From: Eggerthella timonensis
GTDB taxonomy: Bacteria; Actinomycetota; Coriobacteriia; Coriobacteriales; Eggerthellaceae
NCBI RefSeq assembly: GCF_900184265.1
Contig: NZ_FXXA01000002.1
Location: 620,001-684,000 of the forward strand
DNA length: 64,000 bases
Direction: 5' to 3'
Shown: positions 62,530 through 64,000 of the stretch, in pieces
How the letters are laid out: each line of letters starts with the position of its first letter
Numbering within the stretch: position 1 is the first letter of the stretch
Made by a program: the position numbers and the translations under genes
The notes under the pieces: generated by a model
The model's input: the letters and a program-made list of their open reading frames with translations, nothing else
Told to the model about the DNA's origin: nothing
Database searches by the model: none

Positions 62530-64000
62530 ATGGCTCCCCAGCCGACTGTTCCCACCTGTCCGCCTTCGCGCGCGGGTCGATTGCGCGCGTTCTTCGTGCT
62601 GATGGGGTTGGTCGTTCTCTGCCTTCTGGCGTTTCGCTCGCCGGCGTTCGCCGAGGAGGCGACGCCCGACGTCGCCGACGACGCTCCCACGCCGCGCGCG
62701 GCTATGGACGTCACCAGCAAGGTGTCGATCGACGGCATCAAGTTGCAGAAGAAATCGGGCAACACCTGGCAGGACATTCCCGATGGAACCACGCTGACCA
62801 GCGGCGCGTACGTGCGCATCTACATCGACTGGAGCATTCCCGACATGACCGATGTGAACGCGAACGATACGTTCACGTTCACCATCGACGGCGAGAATCA
62901 CTTCATTGCCAGCGACTTCGGGCCGGTCAACCTCGTCGATCCGGGGACGTCGAAGGTTATCGGGTCGTACGTAGTCAACGGAAACCGCGACGCGAACGGC
63001 AGCATGATCCCCAATAAGCAGATCACCATCGTCACAACGCTTTCAGCCGAGGGCGCTGAATTCCCGTCGCTGCACAACGGGTTCTATTCGCTTGAGGGCT
63101 ACGTGACCGGCACGGGCAGCGACATCGTGTTCGAAGTGAACGGCAAGCTGCTGCCGTCCATCAACGTCGAGCCGTCTACGCCAACGCCGCTGCCTGGAAC
63201 GCCGTTGCTGAAATACGGCTCGCAGGTTGCCGGCCAGAACCAGATCGTGTGGAACATGGGCGTGAACCTGGACAACATCGTGAACGCGTATGCGGACTAC
63301 GCAGCCGGCGGTTCGACGCCCTCGCCGCAACAGCGCGACCTCCTGTTGACCGACGAGTTGAAGGGCGGCCAGGCCATCACGTCGAGCGGGGTGGTGGTGT
63401 ACATGCCCGTCGTGGCCACGACCGATGCGGGCGAGGCTCAGACCGAGCAGTACGCGGCGTATCCCATCACCGACTTGTTCACGTTGGTTGACAAGTCGGC
63501 GGCCGACGGGTTGACGCAGGAGGAATTTGCCGCGAGCGTGAGGACTGCGGACGATCCCACCATCGGCGTATGGGAGAATCGCGTGGTGTACATCGGCTTC
63601 GGCGACGTGCCCTCGGGCGACGGCACGAGCGCGCTCAACATCCGCAATATTCTGAACGGCCAAGGCGAACTGGGCCTGTCGCAGCTGCTCGACCAGAAGG
63701 GCGTCACCCAAACGCAGAAGGATATCATCATGAAGTACTTCAGCGCGTCGGGTCCGAACGGAGGCGACTTCACATCGTTCATCGTGGAGCTGCGCACCGA
63801 TGCGTCCGAAACCGGGCAATACGACAACACCGCCACGCTCACGTACGGCGACAGCTCGTCGGAGGAGTCGTCAACGGGCGCCTACTTCACGGTGATCTCG
63901 GGCGGCGTGGAAGTGAAGGACGGCAAGGCCGTGCTGACGAAGGTGGATGCGGGCGACGCCGGCATCGTGCTTCCGGGCGCGGTGTTCAAGTTAGAGAAGA
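62530..64000 (+). CDS. Large secreted adhesin with SpaA/Cna-B-type domain, 5' part
   Basis: Open to the window end; 490 residues visible. ATG 62530 has GAGGAGG 6 bases upstream. A signal peptide (FFVLMGLVVLCLLAFRSPAFA) is followed by a ~150-residue bacterial adhesion domain (VSIDGIKLQKKSGNTWQDIP; YVRIYIDWSIPD) like those at the tip of Cna/SpaA-type adhesins, a second domain (~195-430) and the start of a SpaA-type prealbumin-like repeat at AVLTKVDAGDAGIVLPGAVF. Thus it is a Gram-positive-type surface adhesin that may form isopeptide-stabilised stalks. Its anchor lies outside the window. Two short ORFs in other frames here are shadows of it. Confidence 0.87.
   Translation, partial: MAPQPTVPTCPPSRAGRLRAFFVLMGLVVLCLLAFRSPAFAEEATPDVADDAPTPRAAMDVTSKVSIDGIKLQKKSGNTWQDIPDGTTLTSGAYVRIYIDWSIPDMTDVNANDTFTFTIDGENHFIASDFGPVNLVDPGTSKVIGSYVVNGNRDANGSMIPNKQITIVTTLSAEGAEFPSLHNGFYSLEGYVTGTGSDIVFEVNGKLLPSINVEPSTPTPLPGTPLLKYGSQVAGQNQIVWNMGVNLDNIVNAYADYAAGGSTPSPQQRDLLLTDELKGGQAITSSGVVVYMPVVATTDAGEAQTEQYAAYPITDLFTLVDKSAADGLTQEEFAASVRTADDPTIGVWENRVVYIGFGDVPSGDGTSALNIRNILNGQGELGLSQLLDQKGVTQTQKDIIMKYFSASGPNGGDFTSFIVELRTDASETGQYDNTATLTYGDSSSEESSTGAYFTVISGGVEVKDGKAVLTKVDAGDAGIVLPGAVFKLEK

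Overview
The window is GC-rich, densely coded DNA with short operons. It most resembles Coriobacteriia of the family Eggerthellaceae, with Eggerthella lenta or a close relative the best guess. Reasons: Tat-exported FAD oxidoreductases paired with polytopic-membrane LuxR regulators, an NRAMP-related putative Mg2+ transporter next to an MgtE-like CBS protein, very large adhesins with a C-terminal membrane anchor instead of LPXTG, and many leaderless or extended -10 promoters. The genus is an inference; no marker gene such as 16S rRNA is present.

Layout. 1-6.5 kb: 3' part of a phenylacetate-CoA ligase, an SSS symporter, a YdcF/DUF218 membrane protein and an NhaC antiporter. 6.5-7.4 kb: a non-coding island with hairpin elements, an IS1595-type MITE and a parS site. 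7.4-10.5 kb: Tat FAD oxidoreductase convergent with a membrane LuxR. 10.8-15.3 kb: 5-formyl-THF cyclo-ligase, a candidate small RNA, an Rrf2 regulator, the putative Mg2+ operon with a structured leader, and tRNA-Arg(ACG). 15.8-19.4 kb: two chagasin-like lipoproteins and a tetR-ABC exporter operon. 19.6-25.7 kb: OpuC-type compatible-solute importer, citrate synthase, tRNA-Ser(UGA), tadA-ispE. 25.8-34.3 kb: DUF308 protein, LemA, hybrid histidine kinase, tRNA-Ser(GCU), DUF2207 protein, EamA transporter, shikimate-kinase-like protein and an EMAP-type tRNA-binding protein. 34.4-39.5 kb: a type IV pilus-like operon (pilT, pilC-like, four small membrane proteins) headed by a transglutaminase lipoprotein. 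39.9-52.2 kb: a ~3,920-residue repeat adhesin and a partner membrane protein. 52.5-58.8 kb: cytidylate-kinase-like protein, MATE-MarR pair, and a second FAD oxidoreductase divergent from a second membrane LuxR. 59.1-60.2 kb: a complete IS1595-family insertion sequence with 8-bp target duplications. 60.5-62.3 kb: amino-acid:cation symporter under a glycine riboswitch. 62.5 kb-end: 5' part of another large adhesin.

Three signals stand out beyond the genes. (i) Eight exact copies and at least five near-copies of the ParB-binding palindrome TGTTTCACGTGAAACA are scattered over the window, which suggests an origin-proximal segregation zone. (ii) Six intergenic 120-170 bp elements have long self-complementary arms. 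The arms differ between copies but match within each copy, and they enclose a conserved core (GAAAA, then GACCnGG, then TTTCTT); I know of no named family that fits. (iii) A piece of Illumina Nextera adapter, apparently including an i5 index, lies at 31937-31981. The assembly there is artificial, and continuity across that point should not be trusted.
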